64,000 nucleotides of DNA from Microtetraspora glauca (GCA_000721275.1 JOFO01000005.1:124001-188000), one strand, 5' to 3'; positions 32,612-41,099 are shown, counted from the first letter of the stretch. A program made the numbers and translations. The notes: generated from the letters alone by a model not told the origin.

Positions 32612-33283
32612 GTGCCGACCCTCGTCGCGGTCGTCAACCCCAACACCGACACGGCCACCACCGCGATGATGGCCGCCATCGCCCGCCGGACCCTGCGCCC
32701 GGAGGACGGCTACGAGGTGCGCGGCGTCACCGTGGCGGCGGGCCCGGCGATGCTCGTCGACGAGGAGGCCCTGCGCGCCTCCGCCGGGCACGTGCGCGAC
32801 GCGGCCGACCGTCTCCTCGCCGGGCCGGACGGCGCCCGTGTGGCAGCGGTCGTCGTCAGCGCCTTTGGCGACCCTGGCGTCGAGGAGCTGCGCACCCGCC
32901 TGTCCGTCCCGGTCGTCGGCATCGCCGAGGCCGCGATGCGGGAGGCGGGCGCGGACGGCCGGCGCTTCGGCATCGCCACCACCACACCGCGCCTGGCCGC
33001 CGCGATCGACGCCCGCGTCCGCCGCCTCGGCTGGTCCGCCCAGTACACCGGCGTCCGCCTCACCCCCGGAGACCCCAGGCAACTCGCCGCCGCGCCGCAG
33101 GACATGACGGACCGTCTGGCCGAGGCCGTCGAGCTCTGCGTACGGGAGGACGGCGCCGAGGCCGTCGTCATCGGCGGCGGCCCGCTCGGCGAAGCCGCCG
33201 AAGCCCTCCGCGACCGCTTCCCGGTGCCCGTCGTCGGACCGATCCCGGCCGCCGCGCGAGAGGTCCGGCGGCTGCTCGGCTGA
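32612..33283 (+). CDS. Asp/Glu/hydantoin racemase-fold protein lacking both catalytic cysteines
   Basis: 223 residues from a GTG at 32612 after GGGGGAG. VAVVNPNTDTATTAMM is the hydantoin racemase/Asp-Glu racemase opening, followed by VVVSAFGDPGVEELR and AVVIGGGPLGEAAEAL. In active family members each of these two blocks holds a catalytic Cys (as in ACFGDPG and GCAGM); here they are Ala and Gly. No Cys stands at either place, so ordinary two-base racemisation is unlikely. It may bind a ligand or catalyse a different reaction. It is 14 bases downstream of the preceding small gene. Confidence 0.78.
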   Translation: MPTLVAVVNPNTDTATTAMMAAIARRTLRPEDGYEVRGVTVAAGPAMLVDEEALRASAGHVRDAADRLLAGPDGARVAAVVVSAFGDPGVEELRTRLSVPVVGIAEAAMREAGADGRRFGIATTTPRLAAAIDARVRRLGWSAQYTGVRLTPGDPRQLAAAPQDMTDRLAEAVELCVREDGAEAVVIGGGPLGEAAEALRDRFPVPVVGPIPAAAREVRRLLG

Positions 33284-33372
33284 ACCGCCCCGGTGTCCCG
33301 GTTGTCCGCCATAGGGGTGAACAGGCACGCCGTACCCGTAACACCCGTCGGGGGAGCGGGCGTTGCTCCGGC

Positions 33373-33687
33373 ATGCGCATGACGTCGATGCTCGGGGTGG
33401 TCCTGACCGCCGTGTTCCTGGCGGCGGTCGCCCCCGCCCCCGAGCGGCCCGGCCCGTGCGGGGACGAGGCCACCGGCGCGACCCCCCTCCGCACCGGCCC
33501 GCACACCGCCCGCCCGGCCCTGGGCCACCTCCGCGCCGGCGACGGCCTCACGGTCGTCCGCGCGTCCGGCGACTGGTACCGCGTCCGCCTCGACGAGCGC
33601 TCCCGCACCGGGCTGCGCGCCGGCACGGAGGGCTGGACCGAGCGCCGGCACGTCGGACCGCGCCCCTGCCCCCGTCCGCGCGGCTAG
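33373..33687 (+). CDS. Small secreted SH3b-like protein
   Basis: 104 residues. A short signal peptide (MTSMLGVVLTAVFLAAVAPA) precedes a bacterial SH3-like pattern (LGHLRAGDGLTVVRASGDWYRVRLDE, EGWTERRHV) with two Cys. Such domains usually bind cell wall. No catalytic domain is attached. It is convergent with a VOC gene two bases past its stop. Confidence 0.65.
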   Translation: MRMTSMLGVVLTAVFLAAVAPAPERPGPCGDEATGATPLRTGPHTARPALGHLRAGDGLTVVRASGDWYRVRLDERSRTGLRAGTEGWTERRHVGPRPCPRPRG

Positions 33688-33688
33688 C

Positions 33689-34069
33689 TCAGGACGCCGC
33701 CGCGCGGTCCGCGTCGCTGCGGAGCACGCAGAACTCGTTGCCCTCCGGGTCGGCGAGGACGGCCCAGCCCGCGCCGTCGGGTTCGCGCAGGTCGCTGACG
33801 AGGGTAGCGCCGAGCCCGAGGAGGCGGGCGACCTCCTCGTCGCGGGTCGTCGTGGGGCGCAGGCACAGATGGAGGCGGTTCTTGACCGTCTTCGGCTCCG
33901 GGACCTCGTTGAAGTACAGCACCGGGCCCTCCGGCAGCGTGACCTGCGTCTCGCGGGAGCCCGGCCGGTCCTCGGGATGCAGCGGACCGCCGGTCACCTC
34001 GCTCCAGAAGCACGCCAGCCGGTAGGCGTCCGCACAGTCGATCGCGACGTTCTGCACCACGGAATACAT
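33689..34069 (-). CDS. VOC/glyoxalase-like protein
   Basis: 126 residues with a paired beta-alpha-beta-beta-beta pattern: VVQNVAIDCADAYRLACFWSEVTG, NRLHLCLRP and GWAVLADPEGNEFCVL. The single-chain size and the DPEGNEFC ending are typical of actinobacterial VOC proteins annotated as glyoxalase or bleomycin-resistance-like. The substrate is unknown. The ATG is at 34069. Confidence 0.8.
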   Translation of the reverse strand: MYSVVQNVAIDCADAYRLACFWSEVTGGPLHPEDRPGSRETQVTLPEGPVLYFNEVPEPKTVKNRLHLCLRPTTTRDEEVARLLGLGATLVSDLREPDGAGWAVLADPEGNEFCVLRSDADRAAAS

Positions 34070-34110
34070 GCGGCCGATCTTGCCCGAGCTCCGTGCGCCG
34101 GCGCCAGCCG

Positions 34111-34776
34111 TCAGCCCCGCGCGGCGGGTGCGTCCCCGCAGGACGCGCGGGCCGCCGCCAGGGCGGCCTCGCTGTCCTCCAGTGCGCTGCGCGGCTCGTC
34201 GCAGTCGAGGACGCCGGTGCCGTCGACGGACCAGCCGACCGCGGTGCCGGTGGACGGCTCGCCGCCCGGGCAGGTGAGCCGGAAGGCGCCGGTGACCTCG
34301 CGGACGTACGCGTACCACACGAAGGTGCCGGCGCCGTCGACGTCGGTGCCGCTCGCGCCCAGGTCCGGCGCGGGCTGCCCCGGGTCGGCGAAGGCGTCGT
34401 CCTCGCCCGCGCCGCCGACGCGGGCGCCGAGGGAGCGCAGGGTCGCCACCGGGTCGGCCTTCGGGCCGGACTCCGTGTCGACCGCGGTCCGCGGGGTGTG
34501 GACGCGCCGCAGCGGCTCGGTCAGCTTCCCGCCTCCCGCGCCGAGGACCTGCCGGTCCGCGACGCCGGTCAGCACCGCCCGTTCGACGACGTCGGACCAG
34601 GCGTACGCACCTCCGGCGCACGCCGTCGCGCTCGGCGCGGCCGTCGTGGGCCGCCCGGTCGCGGTCGCCCGGCCGTCGCCGCCGGACGTGCAGGCGGCCG
34701 TGCCGGCGAGCAGCGCGACCGTCGCGCACACCGCGAGCCGGCCCCGCGCGGTCCTCATGGTGGTCGTCGTCGTCAT
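34111..34776 (-). CDS. Putative lipoprotein of unknown function
   Basis: 221 residues (203 or 215 if a later ATG is used). A basic N-terminus and hydrophobic stretch end in the lipobox LLAGTAAC, followed by a Thr/Ala/Gly-rich linker. The mature part holds four Cys (ACAGGAYAW, RLTCPGG, LDCDEP, SCGDAP) and VWYAYVREVTGAFRLTCPGG, with no family I recognise. Membrane-anchored, outside face. Confidence 0.65.
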   Translation of the reverse strand: MTTTTTMRTARGRLAVCATVALLAGTAACTSGGDGRATATGRPTTAAPSATACAGGAYAWSDVVERAVLTGVADRQVLGAGGGKLTEPLRRVHTPRTAVDTESGPKADPVATLRSLGARVGGAGEDDAFADPGQPAPDLGASGTDVDGAGTFVWYAYVREVTGAFRLTCPGGEPSTGTAVGWSVDGTGVLDCDEPRSALEDSEAALAAARASCGDAPAARG

Positions 34777-34896
34777 GATGGTGTCTCCCCCGTGTCGCCA
34801 TGGGTCGATGGCGGTCCCGACCCTGCCCGCGACCGGAGCACCCTGACAAGCGAATTGAGCGACTTCTGAGCCGCCCGCCGGGACCGAAGGGCCCCG

Positions 34897-35871
34897 TCAG
34901 GCGCCGCCCGCCGCGTTCAGCTGCTCCTCCAGGTCCGCCAGCGTGCGGTAGCAGGCCAGGACCTGTGCGACGGAGGAGTTCGGCTCGCGCCCCTCGCGGA
35001 TCGCGGCGACGAACTCGCGGTCCTGAAGCTCGATCCCGTCCATGGACACGTCGACGCCGCTCACGTCGATCGGCTCGTCCCGGCCGGTGACCAGGTCGTC
35101 GTAGCGGGCGATGTAGGTGCCGGTGTCGCCGATGTAGCGGAAGAACGTGCCGAGCGGACCGTCGTTGTTGAACGACAGCGACAGGGTGCAGATCGCGCCG
35201 TTCGCCGCGCCCAGCTGGATCGACATGTCCATCGCGATGCCCAGCTCGGGGTGGATCGGCCCCTGGAGCGCGTGCGCATGCACGATCGGAGAGCCGGTCT
35301 GGTACGCGAACAGGTCGACGGTGTGCGCGGCGTGGTGCCACAGCAGGTGGTCGGTCCAGGAGCGCGGCTCGCCGAGCGCGTTGAGGTTCTTCCGGCGGAA
35401 GAAGTACGTCTGCACGTCCATCTGCTGGATCGAGAACGCGCCCGCGTCGATCCGCCGCTTCACCCACTGGTGGCTGGGGTTGAACCGGCGGGTGTGGCCG
35501 GCCATCGCGACCAGCCCGGTGCGCTCCTGCGCCGCCACGCACGCCTCGGCGTCGCCGAGGGAGTCGGCGAGCGGGATCTCGACCTGCACGTGCTTGCCGG
35601 CCTCCAGGCAGGCCAGGGTCTGCTCGGCGTGCAGCGGGGTGGGGGTGGCGAGGACGACGGCGTCGATGTCGTCCATGGCCAGCACGTCGTCCAGGGTGGC
35701 GACGGCCCGTCCGACGCCCTGGTCGGCGGCGAACTTCCGGGCGCGGTCGAGGCTGCCGCTCACGACGGCGGCCACCTCGACGCCCTCGATGCGCCGCAGC
35801 GCGGCGGCGTGCTTGGCGCCGAAGGCGCCGCCGCCGGCCAGGGCGATCCGCAGGGTCCGGTCGTCAGTCAT
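34897..35871 (-). CDS. ligC: CHMS dehydrogenase LigC (Gfo/Idh/MocA family)
   Basis: 324 residues. The N-terminal Rossmann fold starts LRIALAGGGAFGAKHAAALR; GKHVQVEIPLADS replaces the usual EKP of the Gfo/Idh/MocA family, as in LigC. LigC oxidises 4-carboxy-2-hydroxymuconate-6-semialdehyde, the product of protocatechuate 4,5-cleavage, to 2-pyrone-4,6-dicarboxylate with NAD(P)+. It is the last gene of the pob-lig operon, one base after the LigB stop codon. Confidence 0.85.
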   Translation of the reverse strand: MTDDRTLRIALAGGGAFGAKHAAALRRIEGVEVAAVVSGSLDRARKFAADQGVGRAVATLDDVLAMDDIDAVVLATPTPLHAEQTLACLEAGKHVQVEIPLADSLGDAEACVAAQERTGLVAMAGHTRRFNPSHQWVKRRIDAGAFSIQQMDVQTYFFRRKNLNALGEPRSWTDHLLWHHAAHTVDLFAYQTGSPIVHAHALQGPIHPELGIAMDMSIQLGAANGAICTLSLSFNNDGPLGTFFRYIGDTGTYIARYDDLVTGRDEPIDVSGVDVSMDGIELQDREFVAAIREGREPNSSVAQVLACYRTLADLEEQLNAAGGA

Positions 35872-35872
35872 G

Positions 35873-36925
35873 TCACTCCTTCTCGGCGGGCGCGGCGGCC
35901 CGGGGACGGTTTTCCAGGATCAGGTGTCCGACGGCGGTGTTGGACGCCGGCACGTGGTAGAAGCGGTGCTTGACCTCGACCTCTCCCGAGCCGTCGACGT
36001 CGCTCAGGGCGCCGCGGGCGATCAGCCACATGACCAGCTCGATGCCCTCGGAGCCGGCCTCCTCCACGTACTCCAGGTGGGGGACCTCGGCCAGTCCGGC
36101 GGGGTCCTCGACGAGCCGGTCCAGGAAGGCGTTGTCCCACTCCCGGTTGATGAGCCCGGCGCGCGGGCCCTGGAGCTGGTGGCTCATGCCGCCGGTGCCC
36201 CAGATCTGCACCCGGAGCGGCCGGTCGTACGACTCGACGGCGCGGCGGAGGGCCTGGCCGAGGCGGAAGCAGCGGGCGCCGGACGGCACCGGGTACTGCA
36301 CCACGTTGACGTGGAGCGGGATGACCTTGCACGGCCACTTCTCGACGTCGCCGAACATGAGGGACAGCGGGACGGTCAGCCCGTGGTCGACGGCCATCTC
36401 CTGGGCGAGGGTGAGGTCGAAGTCGTCCCGGATCAGGCAGTGCGCGAGGTGCGCGGCCAGGTCCGGGTCGCCTTCGACGGCGGGCACGGGCCGGGGGCCG
36501 TACCCCTCGTCGGCGATCGGGTAGGACGCGCCGGTGCCGAGCACGAACGTCGGGACCAGCGACTGGTCGAAGGCCGTGGCGTGGTCGTTGTAGACCAGCA
36601 GGACCACGTCGGGGACGTTGTCCCGCTGCCATGCCCGGGAGTACGCGTACCCGGCGAACACCGGTTTCCAGTAGGGCTCTTCGGTCTTGCCGTGGTCGAG
36701 GGCCGCGCCGATCGCCGGTACGTGCGAGGTGAACACGGCGCCGGTGACCGTGGCGTGGACCTCCGGGGCCGCCGGCGCGTGGGCGGCCTCGAGGACGGCG
36801 TGGTCGATGCGGTTGCCGTCGACGGACCGGCCGCCGCCGGCCATCATCGCCCGGTACTCCTCCTCGGTCATGCCCGTCATGGAGCCGGCCATCTGCTGGA
36901 ACGAGAAGCCCAGCGTGCGCCCCAC
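35873..36925 (-). CDS. ligB: Protocatechuate 4,5-dioxygenase, LigB (beta) domain with LigA C-terminal tail in frame
   Basis: 350 residues from the first available GTG. The catalytic LigB domain runs from about residue 60: TSHVPAIG and YNDHATAFD carry the iron-binding histidines, GSEGIELVMW the Glu ligand and GGMSHQLQGPRAG the second-shell His. LigB opens the protocatechuate ring between C4 and C5. The first 40 residues (GFSFQQMAGSMTGMTEEEYR) are not LigB but the conserved C-terminus of LigA, whose N-terminal part lies upstream in another frame. So the GTG is probably not the true start and the natural product is a LigA-LigB fusion. All active-site residues are intact. Confidence 0.85.
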   Translation of the reverse strand: MGRTLGFSFQQMAGSMTGMTEEEYRAMMAGGGRSVDGNRIDHAVLEAAHAPAAPEVHATVTGAVFTSHVPAIGAALDHGKTEEPYWKPVFAGYAYSRAWQRDNVPDVVLLVYNDHATAFDQSLVPTFVLGTGASYPIADEGYGPRPVPAVEGDPDLAAHLAHCLIRDDFDLTLAQEMAVDHGLTVPLSLMFGDVEKWPCKVIPLHVNVVQYPVPSGARCFRLGQALRRAVESYDRPLRVQIWGTGGMSHQLQGPRAGLINREWDNAFLDRLVEDPAGLAEVPHLEYVEEAGSEGIELVMWLIARGALSDVDGSGEVEVKHRFYHVPASNTAVGHLILENRPRAAAPAEKE

Positions 36926-37176
36926 TTGGCGAGGAAGTAGATGTTGCCGCCCTCGCGCATCGCCGCGTTGAGGTCACGGTCGAGCAGGGCCCGCTTCTGC
37001 TCCTCGCGCAGCGGCCACGCGTCCAGGTAGGCGCGCTCGTCGGCGAGGTACGCCGCCCGGTTCTCCGCGGTCATCAGCGACATGCAGAACTGGTTGAGGT
37101 GGTACCCCTTCGCCGACTGCTCGGCGTCGAAGATCGTCGTCCCCGGGACCAGTCGGTACGTCTTGTCCAGCGCCAT
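36877..37176 (-). CDS. ligA: LigA (alpha) domain of protocatechuate 4,5-dioxygenase, N-terminal part, frameshifted
   Basis: From the ATG at 37176 the frame encodes MALDKTYRLVPGTTIF, GYHLNQFCMSLM and GGNIYFLAKWG, unmistakable LigA sequence. It then leaves homology and stops after 99 residues. The missing LigA C-terminus continues at once in the LigB frame. A single -1 slip, or one extra G in the GGGG run (plus-strand CCCC at 36920-36923), gives an uninterrupted GGNIYFLAKWGRTLGFSFQ junction and one fused chain of about 433 residues. As read, the alpha domain is truncated. In known enzymes LigA covers the LigB active site. Confidence 0.85.
   Translation of the reverse strand: MALDKTYRLVPGTTIFDAEQSAKGYHLNQFCMSLMTAENRAAYLADERAYLDAWPLREEQKRALLDRDLNAAMREGGNIYFLAKWGARWASRSSRWPAP
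36920..36923 (-). other. Frameshift site in the ligA-ligB fusion (homopolymer)
   Basis: The coding strand reads AAG TGG GGC here. With five Gs instead of four the LigA frame passes straight into the LigB frame. The run is a typical place for a sequencing error, but a slippery -1 shift or a real mutation is possible. No canonical X XXY YYZ heptamer is present. Confidence 0.75.
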
Positions 37177-37199
37177 GCGGCACTCCCATCGTGAAAGGG

Positions 37200-38120
37200 T
37201 CACCCGGCGTCGGGCCAGTACAGGCGCGTCGGGTTGTCGACCAGGAGCTTCCGCCGCAGCTCGGGCGTCGGCGCGATGTGCGGCAGGAAGTCGACGAGCA
37301 GCCCGTCGTCGGGCATGTGGTCGGTCAGGTTGGGGTGCGGCCAGTCGGTGCCCCACAGCACCCGGTCGGGGAACTCCTCGACCACGCGCCTCGCGAAGGG
37401 CACGACGTCGCGGTACGCGTTCCGCTCCCCGTCCAGGGCCGGCGGGCCGCTCACCGTCAGCCGCTCCGGGCACGTCACCTTGCACCAGATGTCGTCGCGG
37501 GCCCGCAGGAAGTCCAGGAACGCCCCGAAGCCGGGCCCGTCCGGGTCCCCGGTGACGTCGGGCCGGCCCATGTGGTCGACGACCAGCGGCACGGGGATCG
37601 CCAGGAAGAAGTCCCGCAGGCCGGCGAGGTCGGCGGCCTCGAAGTAGACGACGGCGTGCCAGCCGTACGGCGCGATCCTCCCGGCGATGTCCAGCAGGTC
37701 CTGCCGGGGGGCCGCGTCGACGAGCCGCCGGACGAAGTTGAACCGCACCCCGCGGACGCCCGCCTCGTGCAGCGCCCGTACCTCGGCGTCGGTGACGTCC
37801 GGCCGCAGCGTCGCCACGCCCCGGGCCCGGCCGCCGGACGCCCGCAGCGCGTCGACCAGGGCGCGGTTGTCGGCGCCGTGGCAGGTCGCCTGCACGATGA
37901 CGTTCCGGGTGAGGCCGAGGTGGTCGCGGAGCGCGAACAGCTGCTCCTTGGAGGCGTCGCACGGCGTGTACTTGCGCTCGGGGGCGTACGGGAACGTGTC
38001 GCCCGGCCCGAAGACGTGGCAGTGCGCGTCGACGGCGCCCTCGGGGAGCCGGAACGCGGGGCGGCTCGGTCCGGCGTACCAGTCCAGCCAGCCGGGGGTC
38101 TTCTCGTGTCCGGTGGCCAT
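37200..38120 (-). CDS. ligI: 2-pyrone-4,6-dicarboxylate hydrolase LigI
   Basis: 306 residues of the amidohydrolase superfamily (cog3618). The metal-site start is VDAHCHVFGPGDTFPY, with VVDHMGRPDV in the middle and the terminal Asp in VLWGTDWPHPN. YTPCDASKEQL and RGVRFNFVRRLV are LigI-like. It hydrolyses the lactone PDC to 4-oxalomesaconate. It sits 23 bases upstream of ligA and 2 bases downstream of ligK in the same operon. Confidence 0.9.
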   Translation of the reverse strand: MATGHEKTPGWLDWYAGPSRPAFRLPEGAVDAHCHVFGPGDTFPYAPERKYTPCDASKEQLFALRDHLGLTRNVIVQATCHGADNRALVDALRASGGRARGVATLRPDVTDAEVRALHEAGVRGVRFNFVRRLVDAAPRQDLLDIAGRIAPYGWHAVVYFEAADLAGLRDFFLAIPVPLVVDHMGRPDVTGDPDGPGFGAFLDFLRARDDIWCKVTCPERLTVSGPPALDGERNAYRDVVPFARRVVEEFPDRVLWGTDWPHPNLTDHMPDDGLLVDFLPHIAPTPELRRKLLVDNPTRLYWPDAG

Positions 38121-38122
38121 GC

Positions 38123-38812
38123 TCAGTCCTCGTACCGCAGGCCGAGCCCGGCCAGCGGGCCGCGCATGCCGTACAGGTCGAGGCCGAGTTCGCCGGCGCG
38201 GAACCGCGCGCGCTTGTCCTCCTCCTTCGCCTCGCGGGCGGCGGACGCGGCGGCCACCTCGGCGGCCCGCTCGCGCGGCACGACGACGACGCCGTCGGCG
38301 TCCGCGACGACCGCGTCACCGGGGCGCACGAGCGCGTTGCCGCAGACCACGGGCACGTTGACGGAGCCGAGCGTGGCCTTGACGGTGCCCTTGGCGTGGA
38401 CCGCGCGGGCGAAGACGGGGAAGTCCATGTCCTCCAGGTCGGCGACGTCCCGGACGCCGCCGTCGATGACGAGGCCGCGGCAGCCGCGGGCCCGGAAGGA
38501 GGTGGCGAGCAGCTCGCCGAAGAAGCCGTCCTCGCTCTCGGTCGTGCAGGCCGCGACGACGACGTCGCCGTCCTGGATCTGCTCGGCGGCGACGTGCAGC
38601 ATCCAGTTGTCGCCGGGCTGGAGCAGCACGGTCACGGCCGTGCCGCACAGCCGCGCCTTCGGGTAGACGGGCCGCAGGTAGGGGCGCATCAGCCCGGTCC
38701 GGCCCATGGCCTCGTGGATCGTGGCGACGCCGAACGCCGACAGCGCGGCGACGGCCTCCGTGTCGGCCCGGTCGATCCTGGTGTGGACGACGCCGATCTC
38801 GGTGTGTTCCAT
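38123..38812 (-). CDS. ligK: 4-carboxy-4-hydroxy-2-oxoadipate aldolase LigK
   Basis: 229 residues of the RraA/HMG-aldolase family. AVTVLLQPGDNWMLHVA, GGVRDVADLEDMDFPVFAR (the Arg and Asp of the RD motif that bind pyruvate and metal) and PGDAVVADADGVVVVPRE are diagnostic. It cleaves CHA to pyruvate and oxaloacetate, the last step of the 4,5-pathway; family members also decarboxylate oxaloacetate. Confidence 0.9.
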   Translation of the reverse strand: MEHTEIGVVHTRIDRADTEAVAALSAFGVATIHEAMGRTGLMRPYLRPVYPKARLCGTAVTVLLQPGDNWMLHVAAEQIQDGDVVVAACTTESEDGFFGELLATSFRARGCRGLVIDGGVRDVADLEDMDFPVFARAVHAKGTVKATLGSVNVPVVCGNALVRPGDAVVADADGVVVVPRERAAEVAAASAAREAKEEDKRARFRAGELGLDLYGMRGPLAGLGLRYED

Positions 38813-38834
38813 GCGAGCTCTCCTGGGTGCGGGG

Positions 38835-39860
38835 TCAGCGGCCGGCCGCGGCGAGGCGGGCGGCGAGGCGGGGGTAGACGCGCAGGGCGTTGCCGGAGTA
38901 GACGGCCGCCCGCTCCTCGTCCGTCAGGTGCGGGGTGGCGTCCACGTACCGCCGGGTGTCGTCGAAGTGGTGGCCGGTGCGCGGGTCGACGTCGCGGACC
39001 GCGCCGATCATCTCGCTGGCGAAGAGCACGGACCGGCTGGGGATCACCCGGGTCAGCAGGTCGACGCCGGGCTGGTGGTAGACGCAGGTGTCGAAGAAGA
39101 CGTTGTCGAGCAGCGCCTCCGGGTCCGGCCGGCCGAGCGCCATCGCCAGGCCGCGGAACCGGCCCCAGTGGTACGGCACGGCGCCGCCGCCGTGCGGGAC
39201 GACGAACCGCAGCGTCGGGAAGTCCGCGAACAGGTCGCCCTGCACCAGCTGCATGAAGGCCGTGGTGTCGGCGTTGAGGTAGTGGGCGCCGGTGGTGTGG
39301 AAGGCCGGGTTGCACGAGGTGCTGACGTGGATCATCGCGGGGATGTCGTACGCCGTCATCGCCTCGTACAGCGGGTACCAGCTGCGGTCGGTCAGCGGCG
39401 GCGCGGTCCAGCGGCCGCCCGACGGGTCGGGGTTGAGGTTGACCGTGACCGCGCCCAGCTCCTCGACGGCGCGGCGCAGTTCGGGCAGGCACGTCGCCGG
39501 GTCGACGCCCGGCGACTGCGGCAGCATCGCGCCCATGGCGAACCGGCCGGGGTAGAGGGTGGTCACCCGGTGGACCAGGTCGTTGCAGATCCGCGCCCAC
39601 TCCGAGGAGACGGCGAAGTCGCCGATGTGGTGGGCCATGAAGCTGGCACGCGGCGAGAAGACGGTGAGGTCGCTGCCGCGCTCGTCCATCAGCCGCAGCT
39701 GGTTGGCGTCGATCGCGGCGCGCAGGTCGTCGTCGGTGATGACCAGCTCGGCCGGGTCGGGAGCCGGGCCGCGGCCCTCGGCCGCCGCGATCTGGCGGTC
39801 GCGCCACCGGCCCAGCTGCGGCGGGGCGGTGGTGAAGTGACCGTGACAGTCGATGATCAT
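38835..39860 (-). CDS. ligJ: 4-oxalomesaconate hydratase LigJ (amidohydrolase superfamily)
   Basis: 341 residues. It opens with the metal-binding MIIDCHGHFTTAP, contains IHVSTSCNPAFH, FVVPHGGGAVPYHWGR and VLFASEMIGAV, and matches LigJ in size. LigJ hydrates 4-oxalomesaconate to 4-carboxy-4-hydroxy-2-oxoadipate. A separate keto-enol isomerase (LigU) used by sphingomonads is not seen in this operon. The neighbours are pobA upstream and ligK downstream. Confidence 0.87.
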   Translation of the reverse strand: MIIDCHGHFTTAPPQLGRWRDRQIAAAEGRGPAPDPAELVITDDDLRAAIDANQLRLMDERGSDLTVFSPRASFMAHHIGDFAVSSEWARICNDLVHRVTTLYPGRFAMGAMLPQSPGVDPATCLPELRRAVEELGAVTVNLNPDPSGGRWTAPPLTDRSWYPLYEAMTAYDIPAMIHVSTSCNPAFHTTGAHYLNADTTAFMQLVQGDLFADFPTLRFVVPHGGGAVPYHWGRFRGLAMALGRPDPEALLDNVFFDTCVYHQPGVDLLTRVIPSRSVLFASEMIGAVRDVDPRTGHHFDDTRRYVDATPHLTDEERAAVYSGNALRVYPRLAARLAAAGR

Positions 39861-39890
39861 GGGAAGCCTCGCAGTCGTCCGGGTCGGTGG

Positions 39891-41099
39891 TCAGTGGCCG
39901 CGGGCCGGCCAGCCGGTGTACTGCTCGGCCAGATAGGCGCGGCCGGCGTGCGTGCCCACCACGTTGTCCAGCTCGCCGAGCTGCCGCCGCAGGTCGAAGG
40001 CCGACGCCCCGGGCGCGGTGTGGAGCAGCCGCGTCATCCAGTACGAGAAGTTCTGCGCCCGCCAGATCCGCTGGAGCGCCCGCGGCTCGTACGCGTCCAG
40101 CGCCGCGTCCCCGGTGCCGCCGAGCGCCTTCAGCAGCACGTCGGCGAGGATCTTCACGTCGTGCAGCGCCAGGTTGAGCCCCCGGGCGCCGGTCGGCGGC
40201 ACCGTGTGCGCGGCGTCACCGGCCAGCAGCAGCGAGCCCCAGCGCATCGGCTCCTGCACGAAGGAGCGGAAGCGCAGCACCGTCTTCTCGGTGATCGGCC
40301 CCTCCGCCAGCCGGAAGCCGTCCTCGCCGGCCACCCGCGCCTGCAGGGTCTCCCAGATCCGGTCGTCCGGCCACGCGTCCGTGGACGCGTCGGGGGCGCA
40401 CTGGAAGTACATGCGCTGCACCGACTCGCTGCGCTGGCTGATCAGCGCGAAACCGTGCTCGGACCGGGCGTACACCAGTTCGGGCGCGCTCCTCGGCGCC
40501 TCGGCGAGGATGCCGAACCAGGCGAAGGGGTACGCGGTGCCGTACCGCACGCGCCGGTCCTCCGGCACCAGGTCGCGGCACATGGACCGCGAGCCGTCCG
40601 CGCCGACCACGTACCGCGCCCTGATCTCGTGCCGGGTCCCGTCGGGCGCCGTGTAGCGGACCCGCGGGGCGCCGGTCGCGCAGTCGAGGACCTCGGTGTC
40701 GCGGACCCCGAAGTGGACGGTGCCGCCGTCGCGTTCGCGGGCGTCGGCCAGGTCGGTGAAGACGGCCGTCTGCGGATAGAGCCAGGTGGACGCGCCGACG
40801 AGCCTCTTGAAGTCGATCCGGTACGGCCGTCCCGCCGACCGCACCTCGATGCCCTCGTGCTCGTCGCCGTCCCGCAGGATCCGGTCCGACACGCCGGTCT
40901 CGACCAGGTCGCGGGCGACGTCGGCCTCCAGGATCCCGGCCCGCTGGGTCGTCTCGATCTCCCGCCGGGTGCGGGTGTCGAGGGCGATCGTCTCGACCCC
41001 GGCCCGGCCGAGCAGGTGCGCCAGCATGAGGCCCGCGGGCCCCGCGCCGACCACCGCGACCGGGATCGGGACGACCGAGTCGACGGGGGCGTCGGCCAT
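39891..41099 (-). CDS. pobA: 4-hydroxybenzoate 3-monooxygenase PobA
   Basis: 402 residues, a single-component group A flavin hydroxylase. FAD motif VAVVGAGPAGLMLAHLL, the second FAD/NADPH motif YVVGADGSRS and the third RWGSLLLAGDAAHTVPPTGARGLNLAL. RAGILEADVARDLVETG, DFKRLVG and TQRAGILE are PobA-like. It converts 4-hydroxybenzoate to protocatechuate with NAD(P)H and O2, feeding the lig genes directly downstream. It is the first gene of the operon, 114 bases after the IclR gene. Confidence 0.92.
   Translation of the reverse strand: MADAPVDSVVPIPVAVVGAGPAGLMLAHLLGRAGVETIALDTRTRREIETTQRAGILEADVARDLVETGVSDRILRDGDEHEGIEVRSAGRPYRIDFKRLVGASTWLYPQTAVFTDLADARERDGGTVHFGVRDTEVLDCATGAPRVRYTAPDGTRHEIRARYVVGADGSRSMCRDLVPEDRRVRYGTAYPFAWFGILAEAPRSAPELVYARSEHGFALISQRSESVQRMYFQCAPDASTDAWPDDRIWETLQARVAGEDGFRLAEGPITEKTVLRFRSFVQEPMRWGSLLLAGDAAHTVPPTGARGLNLALHDVKILADVLLKALGGTGDAALDAYEPRALQRIWRAQNFSYWMTRLLHTAPGASAFDLRRQLGELDNVVGTHAGRAYLAEQYTGWPARGH

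Noticed and set aside
36877..37176. LigA as a genuine separate 99-residue subunit
   Set aside because: Its last 13 residues (WGARWAS and on) are unlike LigA, and the true LigA C-terminus is in the next frame; a truncated subunit is less likely than a frameshift.
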